Assembly (NCBI RefSeq): GCF_000955955.1 | Contig: NZ_JYJG01000151.1 | Span: 1 to 46,329, forward strand | DNA from: Lentzea aerocolonigenes | Lineage (GTDB): Bacteria > Actinomycetota > Actinomycetes > Mycobacteriales > Pseudonocardiaceae | Length of the DNA stretch: 46,329 nucleotides | Direction: 5' to 3' | In this document: piece by piece, positions 8,412 through 17,401 of the stretch | Layout of the letters: each line of letters begins with the position of its first letter | Numbering within the stretch: position 1 is the first letter of the stretch | Position numbers and translations under genes: made by a program | The notes under the pieces: generated by a model | What the model saw: only the letters and a program-made list of their open reading frames with translations | Told to the model about the DNA's origin: nothing | The model's database searches: none

Positions 8412-8439
8412 AGTGAAGTCGCCCTGATCAAGCGACGAC

Positions 8440-8471
8440 CTCGTCACCGGCGAAGGCCCGCCGGTGACGAG
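8440..8471 (-). terminator. Terminator-like hairpin after the secreted hydrolase gene
   Basis: CTCGTCACCGGCG pairs perfectly over 13 bases with CGCCGGTGACGAG around a 6-base loop. It begins 19 bases beyond the stop of the minus-strand hydrolase gene. There is no U-run, as is common for actinomycete hairpin terminators. Confidence 0.6.
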
Positions 8472-8490
8472 GGATGTCAGACCGCGTTCG

Positions 8491-11028
8491 TCACCGCCGC
8501 GTCACCCTGTTCGCCACGACCAGCGGGGCGAACTGGACCCAGTCGACGTTCGGTCCCCAGGCCGCGGGGTTGCCGAAGGTGACCGAACCGTCGCGCGTGA
8601 CCAGGTCGATCGGCGACGTCTCTAGCCAGAAGCCGTCCCAGGTGTAGTTGTGGCGGTACGGCGTGGCGGTGGACTTGCCGCCCGTCTCGGTGGCGACGAG
8701 CGTCCGGTTGATGATGTCGGTGTTGTACGGGTGGCCGGTGTTCTTGTCCGCTTGGGCGTAGGCGACGGTCAGGTTGTACTGGCCGGGTGCTCCCGAACGG
8801 GGAATCGTCAGCGTGCCGTTGTTGCCGACGTAGCCGACGTAGGAACCGCCGGACGCCCAGGTGCTCGACGCGATCGCCGCGCCGCCCGCGAGCCGGCCGG
8901 CCTCGGCTTCGACGCGCACCGCGTTCCGGTCGGCCGAGGCGTCGCGGGTCAGCGTGAGGGTGCCAGCGGCGAGCGGGGTGCGGCCCTCGTTGGACAGCTC
9001 GACCTCGGTGATGCCTGCCTTGAGGTGCACGGTGGTGCTGCCGTTCCACGCACCGGCGCAGGTGGCGGTCTGGTCCGCGCCGGTGACGCGGCGGCCGGAG
9101 AGCGTGAGTCCGAGCGTGCTCCTGCCGGTCGCGGTGAAGGCGGTGTCGAGCCGGTAGTAGCCGTCCTCGGCCGCGGAGACGTAGGTGGTGACGGACTCGC
9201 CGGCGCGCAGCATCGCGCCACGGCCGGAGCCGCGCGCGTCCGAGAGCGGGTAGACCGTCCTTTCCGGACCGGTGACCTCGGTCAGGTCGACGCGGTCGAG
9301 CGTGATGTCCGCCGAGCCACCGAGGTAGCCGCCGGGACCGCTGGTGCGCAACGAGATCCGGTGCGTGCCCGCGGCGAGCTGGACAGGCGTGTCGTATCGG
9401 CCGCGGTAGGTCCAGCTCAGCGTCGCGGGCAGGGTCAGGTTCCGCACGTGGGCGTCGTCCACGTAGAGAGCGCTCTGACCGACGAACGCGTTGGTGCCGT
9501 ACAAGACACCGAGTTTGTACGTGCCGGTGCGCGGAACGGTGACGTTGACGGTCACTCGCGAGTCCGGCCGGTTCATGGAGCCGACGTCCTTGCGCCCGGA
9601 CGTGGTGTAGCGCATGGCCATGTCCCAGGAGCCCGATCCGTCGTCCTGGACGTACACCTGGGCGTTCTCCACCGTGCCGTTCTCGGCCTCGTAGCTCGCC
9701 TGCCACGGCGCGTTCGCGACCGGCGCCGCACCCGCCGCTGGCGTGACGATCACCTGGTACGCGGCGAGCTGGTCGCCACCCGGCACCTTGACCGTCGCAC
9801 TGCCGTTCGCCACCCGGATCCGCGACGCCGCCACCACCGGCGGCTGTCCAGCGTCTCCTTCGTAGCCGCTCCAGCCGGCCTTCGAGATTCGCACGTCGAC
9901 CTGGTCGCCGAACACCTTGCGGTCGATGCCGGTGAGAGCGACGTTCACGTCGTTCGCCGTGCCGCCGAGCAGAACAGTCGCCTTGGCGGCACCGCGGTTC
10001 AGCGTTGCCAGGCCCTGCAGGGTGTCCCTGACGTTCGGCTGCGGCGGCGTCACCTTGACGGTGTTGACCTCGTTGGCCGAGCTTCCGGCAAGGTCGCCGT
10101 ACCACTTGGTGAGCCACCAGCCGCCGTTGGCGCGGTCCGAGCGCACGGCGTGGTCGCTGAGGTTGCCGGCCATGGACCAGAACGCCATGTGACCGTCCAC
10201 TTTGGTGTCTTCCAGCATGGTGATCCACTGGACCATCTGGCCGGGCACCGAGGTGTCGCGCCTGTTGGTGTACTCGTTGATGACGATCTCTCGCGGCGAG
10301 ACGCCGAGCTGCTTCTCCATCTCGCGGTACTCCGCGTAGTTCCTGCGGTAGTTCGCCAGCGAGTCCGGGCCCAGCTCGTGCCAGCTGGTCAGCTCCGGCA
10401 GCACGTTGTTGGCCTTGGCGTACGTCAGGAACTCGCGCAGGTGGTCCGCGCGGTACCGGGTCTCACCGATACCGGCGATGCGGGCGTTCGGCAGCACGGA
10501 CTTCACCAGGCGGTAGATCCTCGTCCAGTCGGCGAAGAACTTCTGCTTCTTGTTCGCCCAGTCCGAGTACCAGATGCCGTCCGGCTCGTTGAAGATCGTC
10601 CACACGAACTTGTCGCGGTCGGGACGCTGGGCGACCTTCTCCAGCTGTGGCCGCAACCTGGCGGCGTAGTCGTCGATGCCCAGCTCCTCGTACGGCCACT
10701 TGCTGTACGCGTCCTGCGCGTAGATGTGCATCTCGCTGCCACCCGTGGCGAAGAACTCGTCCGCGAGCTTCAGGGCGTCGCCGTTCGGGTGCTGGTCCCC
10801 GTCCGGCGCCTTCTGCGAGATGCTGCGCAGCCGCATGCCCGCGATCAGGTCCTTGGACGGGACACCGGCGTCGCCCAGGCCGTAGAGCATGCCGGTGGCG
10901 CCGCCGCGGAACTGGCCCGTGGACGAGGCCAGGTCCACGCGCAGGGTCTCGGTCGCGGCGACGGCGGCCGCCGGGGACAGGGTTGTGAACGCTAACGCGG
11001 CAACGACCGCGCAGGCAGGGATACGCAT
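8491..11028 (-). CDS. Large secreted clan GH-A glycoside hydrolase with CBM35-like domains
   Basis: 845 residues from ATG 11028 (GGAGC upstream, 17 bases after the permease stop); the frame is open further upstream but that overlaps the permease genes. Residues 1-25 are a signal peptide. Residues about 30-350 form a clan GH-A-like catalytic region: IYAQDAYSKWPYEELGIDD, VWTIFNEPDGIWY with the expected acid/base Glu148, and REIVINEYTN with the expected nucleophile Glu252. Two beta-sandwich modules follow, beginning ASYEAENGTVENA and VRVEAEAGRLAGG, both CBM35-like. I cannot assign a numbered GH family with confidence. As the last gene of the alpha-galactosidase operon it probably releases oligosaccharides outside the cell for import. 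A LacI-type operator lies within its signal-peptide codons. Confidence 0.85.
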   Translation of the reverse strand: MRIPACAVVAALAFTTLSPAAAVAATETLRVDLASSTGQFRGGATGMLYGLGDAGVPSKDLIAGMRLRSISQKAPDGDQHPNGDALKLADEFFATGGSEMHIYAQDAYSKWPYEELGIDDYAARLRPQLEKVAQRPDRDKFVWTIFNEPDGIWYSDWANKKQKFFADWTRIYRLVKSVLPNARIAGIGETRYRADHLREFLTYAKANNVLPELTSWHELGPDSLANYRRNYAEYREMEKQLGVSPREIVINEYTNRRDTSVPGQMVQWITMLEDTKVDGHMAFWSMAGNLSDHAVRSDRANGGWWLTKWYGDLAGSSANEVNTVKVTPPQPNVRDTLQGLATLNRGAAKATVLLGGTANDVNVALTGIDRKVFGDQVDVRISKAGWSGYEGDAGQPPVVAASRIRVANGSATVKVPGGDQLAAYQVIVTPAAGAAPVANAPWQASYEAENGTVENAQVYVQDDGSGSWDMAMRYTTSGRKDVGSMNRPDSRVTVNVTVPRTGTYKLGVLYGTNAFVGQSALYVDDAHVRNLTLPATLSWTYRGRYDTPVQLAAGTHRISLRTSGPGGYLGGSADITLDRVDLTEVTGPERTVYPLSDARGSGRGAMLRAGESVTTYVSAAEDGYYRLDTAFTATGRSTLGLTLSGRRVTGADQTATCAGAWNGSTTVHLKAGITEVELSNEGRTPLAAGTLTLTRDASADRNAVRVEAEAGRLAGGAAIASSTWASGGSYVGYVGNNGTLTIPRSGAPGQYNLTVAYAQADKNTGHPYNTDIINRTLVATETGGKSTATPYRHNYTWDGFWLETSPIDLVTRDGSVTFGNPAAWGPNVDWVQFAPLVVANRVTRR
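10984..10997. promoter_or_regulatory. LacI-type operator copy inside the start of the hydrolase gene
   Basis: TGTGAACGCTAACG matches the sites at 4415 and 8398 over 13 bases and lies 31-44 bases inside the coding sequence. An intragenic site near a start can act as a roadblock or auxiliary operator; here it would allow regulation of the last gene of the operon. Confidence 0.5.
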
Positions 11029-11045
11029 CGGAGCTCCATTTCGGA

Positions 11046-11867
11046 TCACTTGACGGCACCGCCGGTGATGCCTGAGATGATCTTTCGCTGGGCGACGGCG
11101 AGCACGACGACGAGCGGCAGGCTCATCAGCACGACGTAGGCGAAGATCAGGTGCCAGTTGTTCAGGTACAGACCGGCACTCGCCACGCGGAACAGGTTCA
11201 GCGGCAAGGTGTCGAGCCGGCCACCGACGACGAAGAACGCGTAGAACACGTCGTTCCACACGTACAGGCAGATCAGGATCGTGGCGGTGGCGAGCACCGG
11301 CCGCAGCAGCGGCAGCACGATCCGCCAGAACACCATGAACGGGCCGGCGCCGTCGATCTGCGCGGCCTCCTCCAGCGCCGGCGGGATGGTCCGGACGAAC
11401 CCGGTGACGAAGAAGATCACCGTGGACAGGTAGATCCCCGTGTAGACACCGATCATGCCGATCGCACTGCCCGCGAGCCCGAGCTGACGCAGCAGCAACA
11501 CCACCGTGACGACCGCTGGTGGCAGCACGATGCCGCTGATGCCCAACGCGTACAGCACCGCGTTCAGCCGGGTCGCACGGCGGGCCAGGACCCATGCCGC
11601 CATCGAGCCGAACGTCAGCAGCAACGCGACCGTCGGCACGACGATCAGCAGGCTGCCGAAGAACGCCGTGGGCACCTCGCCTTCGGTCCACACCTGGCGC
11701 AGGTTCTCCAGCAGCTGCCAGTGTTGTGGCAACGACAGGTCCGGGTTGAGCGCCTCGCCCTGCGACTTCGCCGCCGTGACCACCACGAGCCACAGCGGGA
11801 TCCCGATGACACCGAGCACGAGCGCGATCGCCGCGACGGGCTGCACCCTGGTCCAGAACTTGGTCAC
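11046..11867 (-). CDS. Carbohydrate ABC transporter permease, MalG type
   Basis: 273 residues from GTG 11867, which overlaps the stop of the MalF-type gene by 4 bases (GTGA). About six membrane segments are present, with the EAA loop EEAAQIDGAGPFMVFWRIVL that contacts the ATPase, and the typical C-terminal VAQRKIISGITGGAVK. It pairs with the MalF-type permease and the binding lipoprotein. No ATPase is encoded in the operon. Actinomycete importers of this class commonly share one ATPase, MsiK, encoded elsewhere. Confidence 0.93.
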   Translation of the reverse strand: MTKFWTRVQPVAAIALVLGVIGIPLWLVVVTAAKSQGEALNPDLSLPQHWQLLENLRQVWTEGEVPTAFFGSLLIVVPTVALLLTFGSMAAWVLARRATRLNAVLYALGISGIVLPPAVVTVVLLLRQLGLAGSAIGMIGVYTGIYLSTVIFFVTGFVRTIPPALEEAAQIDGAGPFMVFWRIVLPLLRPVLATATILICLYVWNDVFYAFFVVGGRLDTLPLNLFRVASAGLYLNNWHLIFAYVVLMSLPLVVVLAVAQRKIISGITGGAVK

Positions 11868-12793
11868 AGGACCGCCTCCCGCCGGCGCAGCGTCCGGATC
11901 ACCGGGAACGCCAGCAGCGCGACGAGCAGGAACAGCACCAGGCTCATCGCGGTGGCCTGGGCGAACAGGCCCTGCCCGAACGTGCGGTAGATGAAGATGT
12001 TGAGGATCTCGGTGGTCCGCGCGGGACCGCCACCCGTGGTGGCCTGCACGATGTCGAACCCGTTCATCGAGCCCAGCAGCGCGGTAGCCACGTTGAACGT
12101 GACCGCGGGCGCCAGCAGCGGGAACCTGATCGACCAGAACGCCTTGAACCGGGAGGCACCGTCGATGCGCGCCGCCTCCAGCAGGTCCTCGGGAATCGTC
12201 TTCAGGCCCGCCAGGTAGATGAGCATCGAGAGCCCCATCCACTTCCACGCGTGGATCACCGCCACCACGACGATCGTCCAGGTGGTGTCGCCGAGCCACG
12301 CGTAGTCGATGCCCAGGAGCTGGTTGAGGCTGCCCTGCGGCTTCAGCAGTGCCTGGAAGATGTAGCCGACGGCGAGCGCGGACATCAGCACCGGCACCAG
12401 GAAGAAGATCCGCGCCACCCGGTTCAGCGCGGTGTCGCGTTCCAGCAGCACCGCCAGGCCGAAGCCGAGGAGGTTCTGGAACACCGCGACCAGCACCGCG
12501 TAGACGAGCGTGATCCGCACCGCCCGCAGCAGCGTGCCGTCCGCTGCCAGCTGGGCGAAGTTGTCGAAGCCGACCGGGTTGATCGTGCTCTTGAAGCCGG
12601 ACCAGTCGGTGAACGCGTAGACGAAGTTGAACACCGTCGGCAGGAAGAAGAACACGAGCAGGATCGCGAAAGCCGGTGCCAGGAACCACATCGGGTGCGT
12701 CTGCCGCCGGACGGCACCGCGGCGCGGCGGGTCCGGCACGGGGAGCGGCCGCACCGGCGACCGCTCCCGCACAGCTGCGGAGGTGACCGGCAT
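11864..12793 (-). CDS. Carbohydrate ABC transporter permease, MalF type
   Basis: 309 residues with a cytoplasmic Pro/Arg-rich N-terminus and about six membrane segments. It contains LLEAARIDGASRFKAFWSIR (EAA motif) and the family-typical GSMNGFDIVQATTGGGP followed by EILNIFIYRTFG. Its ATG overlaps the binding-protein stop by 1 base (TGATG), so translation is probably coupled. It forms the membrane channel with the MalG-type partner. Confidence 0.93.
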   Translation of the reverse strand: MPVTSAAVRERSPVRPLPVPDPPRRGAVRRQTHPMWFLAPAFAILLVFFFLPTVFNFVYAFTDWSGFKSTINPVGFDNFAQLAADGTLLRAVRITLVYAVLVAVFQNLLGFGLAVLLERDTALNRVARIFFLVPVLMSALAVGYIFQALLKPQGSLNQLLGIDYAWLGDTTWTIVVVAVIHAWKWMGLSMLIYLAGLKTIPEDLLEAARIDGASRFKAFWSIRFPLLAPAVTFNVATALLGSMNGFDIVQATTGGGPARTTEILNIFIYRTFGQGLFAQATAMSLVLFLLVALLAFPVIRTLRRREAVL

Positions 12794-14091
12794 CAGAACC
12801 CCGGTGCCCCGGCCGCCTTGGCCAGCTGGGCGAACTGGTCCTGGGTCGCCTTCGCGACCTGCTCCGGCGTCATCGTCCCGACGATCATGTCCGCCAGGTT
12901 GATGTACAGGTCGGGGTTCGCGACCGCCAGCGCCTGCATGGAGCCGACCGCGGTGCCGAGCGACGCGTGCACGTCGAGCAGGGCCTTGGGCACGCCGGCC
13001 GGGTTGGCGACCGCGGGCTGCAACGAGACCGTCTTGCGGGCGTTGACGAACTCCTGGTAGCCGGGCCCCGTCCAGTACGCCAGCAGCTGCCTGGCCGCGG
13101 CCTCCCGCTTGGCGTCACCGGTGCGGAACGCGACGAGTGCGTTGGACTGGTCCGGGATGAACGTGCCGACGTGACCGGACGGCGAGATCGGGAAGAACCC
13201 GATCTTCTGGTCCAGCGTCGCGGTGTCCGACTTCGCCTGCAGCTGTCCGAAGAACGAGTTCACCTGCACGGCCATCGCGGCCTTGCCGTCGAGCAGCGCG
13301 GCGCCCTGGTCCTCGAACTTCGCGGTCTTGATGTCGGAGTTGAACAGTCCCTCGTCGACCAGGGACTTGTACTTCTTGATCGCGTCGAGCACGACCGGGC
13401 TGCCGAAGGTCTCCTTCTTGGTGTTGATCTGCTCCCAGAGGCCGTTCTTGGCGGCGTCGGCGAGCTGGACCTGCACCCACCACTGGGTTGCCCAGCGGTC
13501 ACCGGCCATCTCGAAGAACGGCGTGACGCCCTTGGCCTTGAGCGACCTCGCCGCGGTGACCATGTCGTCGAAGTTCTTCGGCAGCTCGGTGATCCCGTTG
13601 GCCGCGAACACTTCCTTGTTGTAGTAGACGCCCTCGACGGCCGGGCTGGTGACCAGCGCCGCGTACCGGGTGCCGTCGAGGATGCCGGTGATGTCCTTCA
13701 GCTCCGGCGCGAGCTTCGACAGCCAGGGCGCGTCCGTGAGGGGCTGGAGGTTCGACTTGGCGTTGATCGCCGTGAGCATCGACGCGGTGGGCTGCCAGAA
13801 CGCGAGATCCGGCTTGTCACCTGTGGCGACCTTGGTCTGCACGCCCTGCTCGTACGGGTCCGGGATGGTCACGACGTTGACGTCGGCACCGGTCGCCTTC
13901 TCGAACGCCGCCACCACCTGCTCCGGCACGGTGTTGCTGTTCTGCGCCGCCCAGATCGTCAGCTTGACACCGCTGAGCGACGCGGTCGGGTCGGGCCAGG
14001 AGACCGCACCGGTGGCGCCGGTGTCCGCGCCGGGGTCACTGCACGCGGCGAGTCCAAAGAGGACGGCGGCGACGCTGATCCATTTCTTCAT
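12793..14091 (-). CDS. Extracellular oligosaccharide-binding lipoprotein (family 1 type)
   Basis: 432 residues from ATG 14091 with AAGGAA upstream. The start gives a lipoprotein signal MKKWISVAAVLFGLAAC (Cys17); a longer open frame exists but loses this. The body follows MalE/UgpB-like binding proteins: VKLTIWAAQNSNTVPEQVV, GVYYNKEVFAANGITELP, and WWVQVQLADAAKNGLW. It would bind the oligosaccharide imported by the adjacent permeases. Its start overlaps the alpha-galactosidase stop by 4 bases, which suggests the ligand carries alpha-galactosyl residues. Confidence 0.92.
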   Translation of the reverse strand: MKKWISVAAVLFGLAACSDPGADTGATGAVSWPDPTASLSGVKLTIWAAQNSNTVPEQVVAAFEKATGADVNVVTIPDPYEQGVQTKVATGDKPDLAFWQPTASMLTAINAKSNLQPLTDAPWLSKLAPELKDITGILDGTRYAALVTSPAVEGVYYNKEVFAANGITELPKNFDDMVTAARSLKAKGVTPFFEMAGDRWATQWWVQVQLADAAKNGLWEQINTKKETFGSPVVLDAIKKYKSLVDEGLFNSDIKTAKFEDQGAALLDGKAAMAVQVNSFFGQLQAKSDTATLDQKIGFFPISPSGHVGTFIPDQSNALVAFRTGDAKREAAARQLLAYWTGPGYQEFVNARKTVSLQPAVANPAGVPKALLDVHASLGTAVGSMQALAVANPDLYINLADMIVGTMTPEQVAKATQDQFAQLAKAAGAPGF

Positions 14092-16229
14092 CGTGCGGTT
14101 CCTTCGGTGGGAGAGGGAATCGGGGATGTGCGTGGGGTGATCCGGAACAGCCGCGCCGAGGCCGCGACACGCGGCGCCGTCAGCGTCAGCTCTCCCGCGT
14201 CGAGATCCCAGACGGACTTCCACTCGGGCAGATCACGTGGGTAGAGCACGTCGAGATCGATCTCCGCGCCGCGCAGGTGCGGCAGCGGCAACGTCACGCT
14301 GTCCTGGTCGCTGTCGCGTTGCCACCCGGCGAGGTAGGTGATCTCGCCGGACTTCAGGGCCAGGCTCAGCCACCGGTCGCTCCACGCGGGCAAACCCAGT
14401 GGCCACAACGGAACCGAGGTCGCGAGATCGGCACGGATCTCGTGCTGCACCCGGACCGCGGCCCGCACGGACGCGAGCTGTCCGGCCGTCATGTGGTCGA
14501 GCCGGCCGGACAGGTAGAGACGGCCGAGCATGCCGGTGCAGAGGGTGAACGCGATGTCCTCGTCGGACATGTCCGGCTGCGGGTAGGCCCAGCTGGCGGA
14601 CTGCTCCGGCAGCACCGACATCGGCGCGGACACCGCGATCGGCGGGTACCGCAGGAAGTCCTGCTGGTCGCTGGTGGACTGCAGCTGCATCCGCGCCAAC
14701 ATCGCGTAGTCCATGCGCATCGCACCGGACGCGCAGTTCTCCAGGATCAGGTCGGGATGCCGTTCCAGGACGGCGTCGAGCCACGCGAGGTGCGCCCGGT
14801 TGTGCGCGAGCAGGCCCGCGCCGGCACTGTCCGCGGCGGTGTCGGTGCCCGCGCCGGCGTCGATGTTGTAGTCGAGCTTGAAGTAGCCGACGCCCAGTTC
14901 GCCGACCAGCCGGTCGACCACCGCGTCCAGGTGCGCGACGGCCCGCGGATCGCGCAGGTCCAGGTGGTAGCGGCCGTGCTCGACCAGCCGTACCCCGCCG
15001 CGTTGCAGGAACGCCGAGGCGGGCAGCTGATCGGCCATCGGGCTGCGCACCCCGATCACCTCGGGCTCGAGCCACAGACCGGGCACCATGCCGCGCTCGC
15101 GGATGTGCGCGATGACCTTCTCGATCCCGCCGGGGAACCTCGTCCGGGACGGCTGCCACTCGCCGACGCTGTCCCACCAGCCGGAGTCGTCGTCGTACCA
15201 CCCCGCGTCGATGCAGAACACCTCCGCACCGGCCTCAGCGGCCGCGTCGATCAACGGCAGCAGCTTCTCCGTGGTGGGATCGCCCATCAACGTGTTCATG
15301 TAGTCGTTGAACACCACCGGCAGCGCGGCCCGGTCGGGGTGCGGGCGCACGATCTCGCGGCGGTGCGCGGTGAGCGCGGCAACCGCACCGTCCACACCGG
15401 ACTCGGACACCGCCACGGACACCGGCACGGAGGTGAACGACTCGCCGGGCAGCAGGCGGTGCTGCCACTGGTGGTCGATGTCGGTCGGCCCGAGCAGCGC
15501 GACGTACGGGCCGTCCAACCGCTCGGCCACCTCCCAGCGCCAGGCCCCGTTGTGCTCGACCTGCCACAGCCACGCCTGGCCGGTCCGCCGGTCCACGAGA
15601 CCACCGGTCGGCAGAACCGTGCCCGTCGACCACGTGCCGGTGCTGACCACGGCGGCCCGGCCGCGGCCGTCCTGTCCGTGCAGCCCGAGGTTGAGATCGG
15701 GCAGGGCAGCGTCGCGCAGCGGGTGCCGGACCCACCGGCCCTCACCGAGCCATTCGCTGTCGGCCCGCAGCACGTCGACGTCCTCGACCTGCGCTGTGAA
15801 ACCCGCTGCGAACGACGTCAATCCCTGCAGCACCAACGACTCCTGGCCGTGGTTGGTCACCGTGGTGGTGACCTGGCAGGCGGCGACCCCGTCGACCGAA
15901 CGGAACGTCGTGCGCGCCATCAGACCGGTGCGCTCGTCCCGCAGGTCGATGTGCAGTTCGCTCCACTTGCCGTCGGTGCCGCGGGAGGAACCGGCGAAGA
16001 CCATGCGCGTGCCGACAGCGGTCTCGGAGAACCTGTGCGAGACCCTCGCGCGCCCCTCCCCCGCGACCAGCACCTCGACCAACGGCTGCACAGCCCGAGG
16101 ACGATCGACGTGGCCGGAAACGGCGGACAGCGAGCGGATACCGACCGGCCCGTCCGGCGACACGTCCACCACGAGCTCCAGCGCGGAATGGCCCCACGCC
16201 ACGTCGGTAGCGGATTCGATCGAGCTCAC
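14088..16229 (-). CDS. Alpha-galactosidase, glycoside hydrolase family 36
   Basis: 713 residues from GTG 16229; there is no signal peptide, so it acts in the cytoplasm on imported alpha-galactosides. An N-terminal beta-sandwich (1-300) precedes a (beta/alpha)8 barrel with PVVFNDYMNTLMGDPTTEK, FCIDAGWYDDDSGWWDSVGE, PGLWLEPEVIG, the nucleophile motif YFKLDYN (Asp453), ENCASGAMRMD and the acid/base region SDQQD (521-524). Length and motifs fit GH36. The start is not certain: GAGG lies only 3 bases from the GTG. It is the first enzyme gene of the operon, 57 bases downstream of a LacI-type operator. Confidence 0.92.
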   Translation of the reverse strand: MSSIESATDVAWGHSALELVVDVSPDGPVGIRSLSAVSGHVDRPRAVQPLVEVLVAGEGRARVSHRFSETAVGTRMVFAGSSRGTDGKWSELHIDLRDERTGLMARTTFRSVDGVAACQVTTTVTNHGQESLVLQGLTSFAAGFTAQVEDVDVLRADSEWLGEGRWVRHPLRDAALPDLNLGLHGQDGRGRAAVVSTGTWSTGTVLPTGGLVDRRTGQAWLWQVEHNGAWRWEVAERLDGPYVALLGPTDIDHQWQHRLLPGESFTSVPVSVAVSESGVDGAVAALTAHRREIVRPHPDRAALPVVFNDYMNTLMGDPTTEKLLPLIDAAAEAGAEVFCIDAGWYDDDSGWWDSVGEWQPSRTRFPGGIEKVIAHIRERGMVPGLWLEPEVIGVRSPMADQLPASAFLQRGGVRLVEHGRYHLDLRDPRAVAHLDAVVDRLVGELGVGYFKLDYNIDAGAGTDTAADSAGAGLLAHNRAHLAWLDAVLERHPDLILENCASGAMRMDYAMLARMQLQSTSDQQDFLRYPPIAVSAPMSVLPEQSASWAYPQPDMSDEDIAFTLCTGMLGRLYLSGRLDHMTAGQLASVRAAVRVQHEIRADLATSVPLWPLGLPAWSDRWLSLALKSGEITYLAGWQRDSDQDSVTLPLPHLRGAEIDLDVLYPRDLPEWKSVWDLDAGELTLTAPRVAASARLFRITPRTSPIPSPTEGTAR

Positions 16230-16285
16230 GCGCGCCTCATTCCCACTGGTCAGCGTCTGTGTGACCGGTCACATCGTCGGCACAG

Positions 16286-16299
16286 TGTGAGCGCTAACA
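16286..16299. promoter_or_regulatory. LacI-type operator upstream of the alpha-galactosidase operon
   Basis: TGTGAGCGCTAACA differs in one base from the perfect palindrome TGTTAGCGCTAACA. It lies between the LacI gene stop (16332) and the alpha-galactosidase start (16229), in promoter position. It is the best site of the set also found at 4415, 8398 and 10984. Confidence 0.72.
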
Positions 16300-16331
16300 T
16301 AGCTGTGGGGAAAGACTGCGTTACGCAGTTG

Positions 16332-17351
16332 TTACGCCGGGGGTCGCCCGGTGGACTCGCGGATCACGAGCGACGGCGGCGCGAGCGCGATCACCTGCCG
16401 GGGCTCCCCCGCCAGTTCGGCCGCGATCGCGGCCAGGCACGCTCGCCCCAGCGCGGTGAAGTCCATCCGCACGGTCGTGAGCGCCGGCGTCCAGTAAGCG
16501 GCGCCGGGCACGTCGTCGAAGCCGATGATGCTCACGTCTCCCGGCACGTCCCGGCCCGCGTCGTAGAGCGCGCGACGCACTGCCAGCGCCGTGTCGTCGT
16601 TGCCGCACAACACCGCCGTCACGTCCTGGTCGGCAGCCAGCCGCGCCCCCGCCTGGTAGGCCGACCGGACGTCCCATCCCGCCGCCAGCACGTCGGGCAC
16701 GGCCGCACCGGCCGCCTCGAGCGCGGCACGCCACCCCGACTGCCGGGCGCTCGTGCCGCTCTCCGACGGGATCGCGACGTGGTGCACCGTGCGATGCCCC
16801 AGATCGAGAAGGTGCCTCGTCGCGTCGACAGCCGCCTGACGCTCGTCCAGGAACACCATCGAACGCGTGACACCGGCGAGCCCACCGGCTTCCGTCGCGG
16901 CCACGGCGGGAACCTTCGCGGGCAGCGCGCGCAGCACCTCGGCACCGGCCGTGTCGTACGCGATCACCACGACTCCGCCCGCGTCGGGATCACTCACGTG
17001 CTCGACGGCGTGCTGGACGTCGACCGGCCCGTCCGACTCCACCACCCGCACCCCCACCGCGAAACCCGCGGACCGCGCGGCCTCCTCGATGCCCTGCAAC
17101 GTCGCGGCGTAGCCGTACAGCGTGGTGTTGGCGACGATCACCGTCACCGTGCTCGACCTCCCGGAACCGAGCGCGCGAGCCGCCCGGCTGGGCCGATAAC
17201 CGAGCCGCCCGATCGCGTCGAGCACATGCCTGCGGGTGTCGGCGTTCACCCTCGGCGAGTCGTTCAGCACGCGTGACACGGTCTGGTACGAGACGCCCGC
17301 GGCCGCCGCGACGTCGCGGATGCTCGGTGTGCTGGAAGATCGGCGTGTCAC
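16332..17351 (-). CDS. LacI-family transcriptional regulator of the alpha-galactosidase operon
   Basis: 339 residues from GTG 17351, which gives a short Ser/Thr-Arg leader before the helix-turn-helix SIRDVAAAAGVSYQTVSRVL and the hinge region. The effector domain has ATEAGGLAGVTRSMVFLDE, VLCGNDDTALAVRRAL and ISIIGFDDVPGAAYWTP-like sequence (VSIIGFDD). The open frame extends far upstream but overlaps the macrodomain gene. It is encoded directly upstream of the alpha-galactosidase operon on the same strand, with the operator between, so it is the likely local repressor responding to an alpha-galactoside or galactose. Confidence 0.92.
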   Translation of the reverse strand: MTRRSSSTPSIRDVAAAAGVSYQTVSRVLNDSPRVNADTRRHVLDAIGRLGYRPSRAARALGSGRSSTVTVIVANTTLYGYAATLQGIEEAARSAGFAVGVRVVESDGPVDVQHAVEHVSDPDAGGVVVIAYDTAGAEVLRALPAKVPAVAATEAGGLAGVTRSMVFLDERQAAVDATRHLLDLGHRTVHHVAIPSESGTSARQSGWRAALEAAGAAVPDVLAAGWDVRSAYQAGARLAADQDVTAVLCGNDDTALAVRRALYDAGRDVPGDVSIIGFDDVPGAAYWTPALTTVRMDFTALGRACLAAIAAELAGEPRQVIALAPPSLVIRESTGRPPA

Positions 17352-17401
17352 GCCGACATCGTGATCTCTGCCGGACGTGGCGTCAAAACCGGGCCATGCC
17401 G

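Noticed and set aside
8650..10995. 781-codon plus-strand frame opposite the secreted hydrolase
   Set aside because: Antisense shadow of a gene with clear signal peptide, catalytic Glu motifs and CBM35-like domains.
10984..11793. N-terminal extension of the secreted hydrolase frame into the permease genes
   Set aside because: The extension overlaps the MalG-type gene, while ATG 11028 has a ribosome binding site and a signal peptide.
14277..17276. 999-codon plus-strand frame across the alpha-galactosidase and LacI genes
   Set aside because: High-GC antisense shadow; no domain-like sequence, and it spans two well-supported genes and their operator on the other strand.
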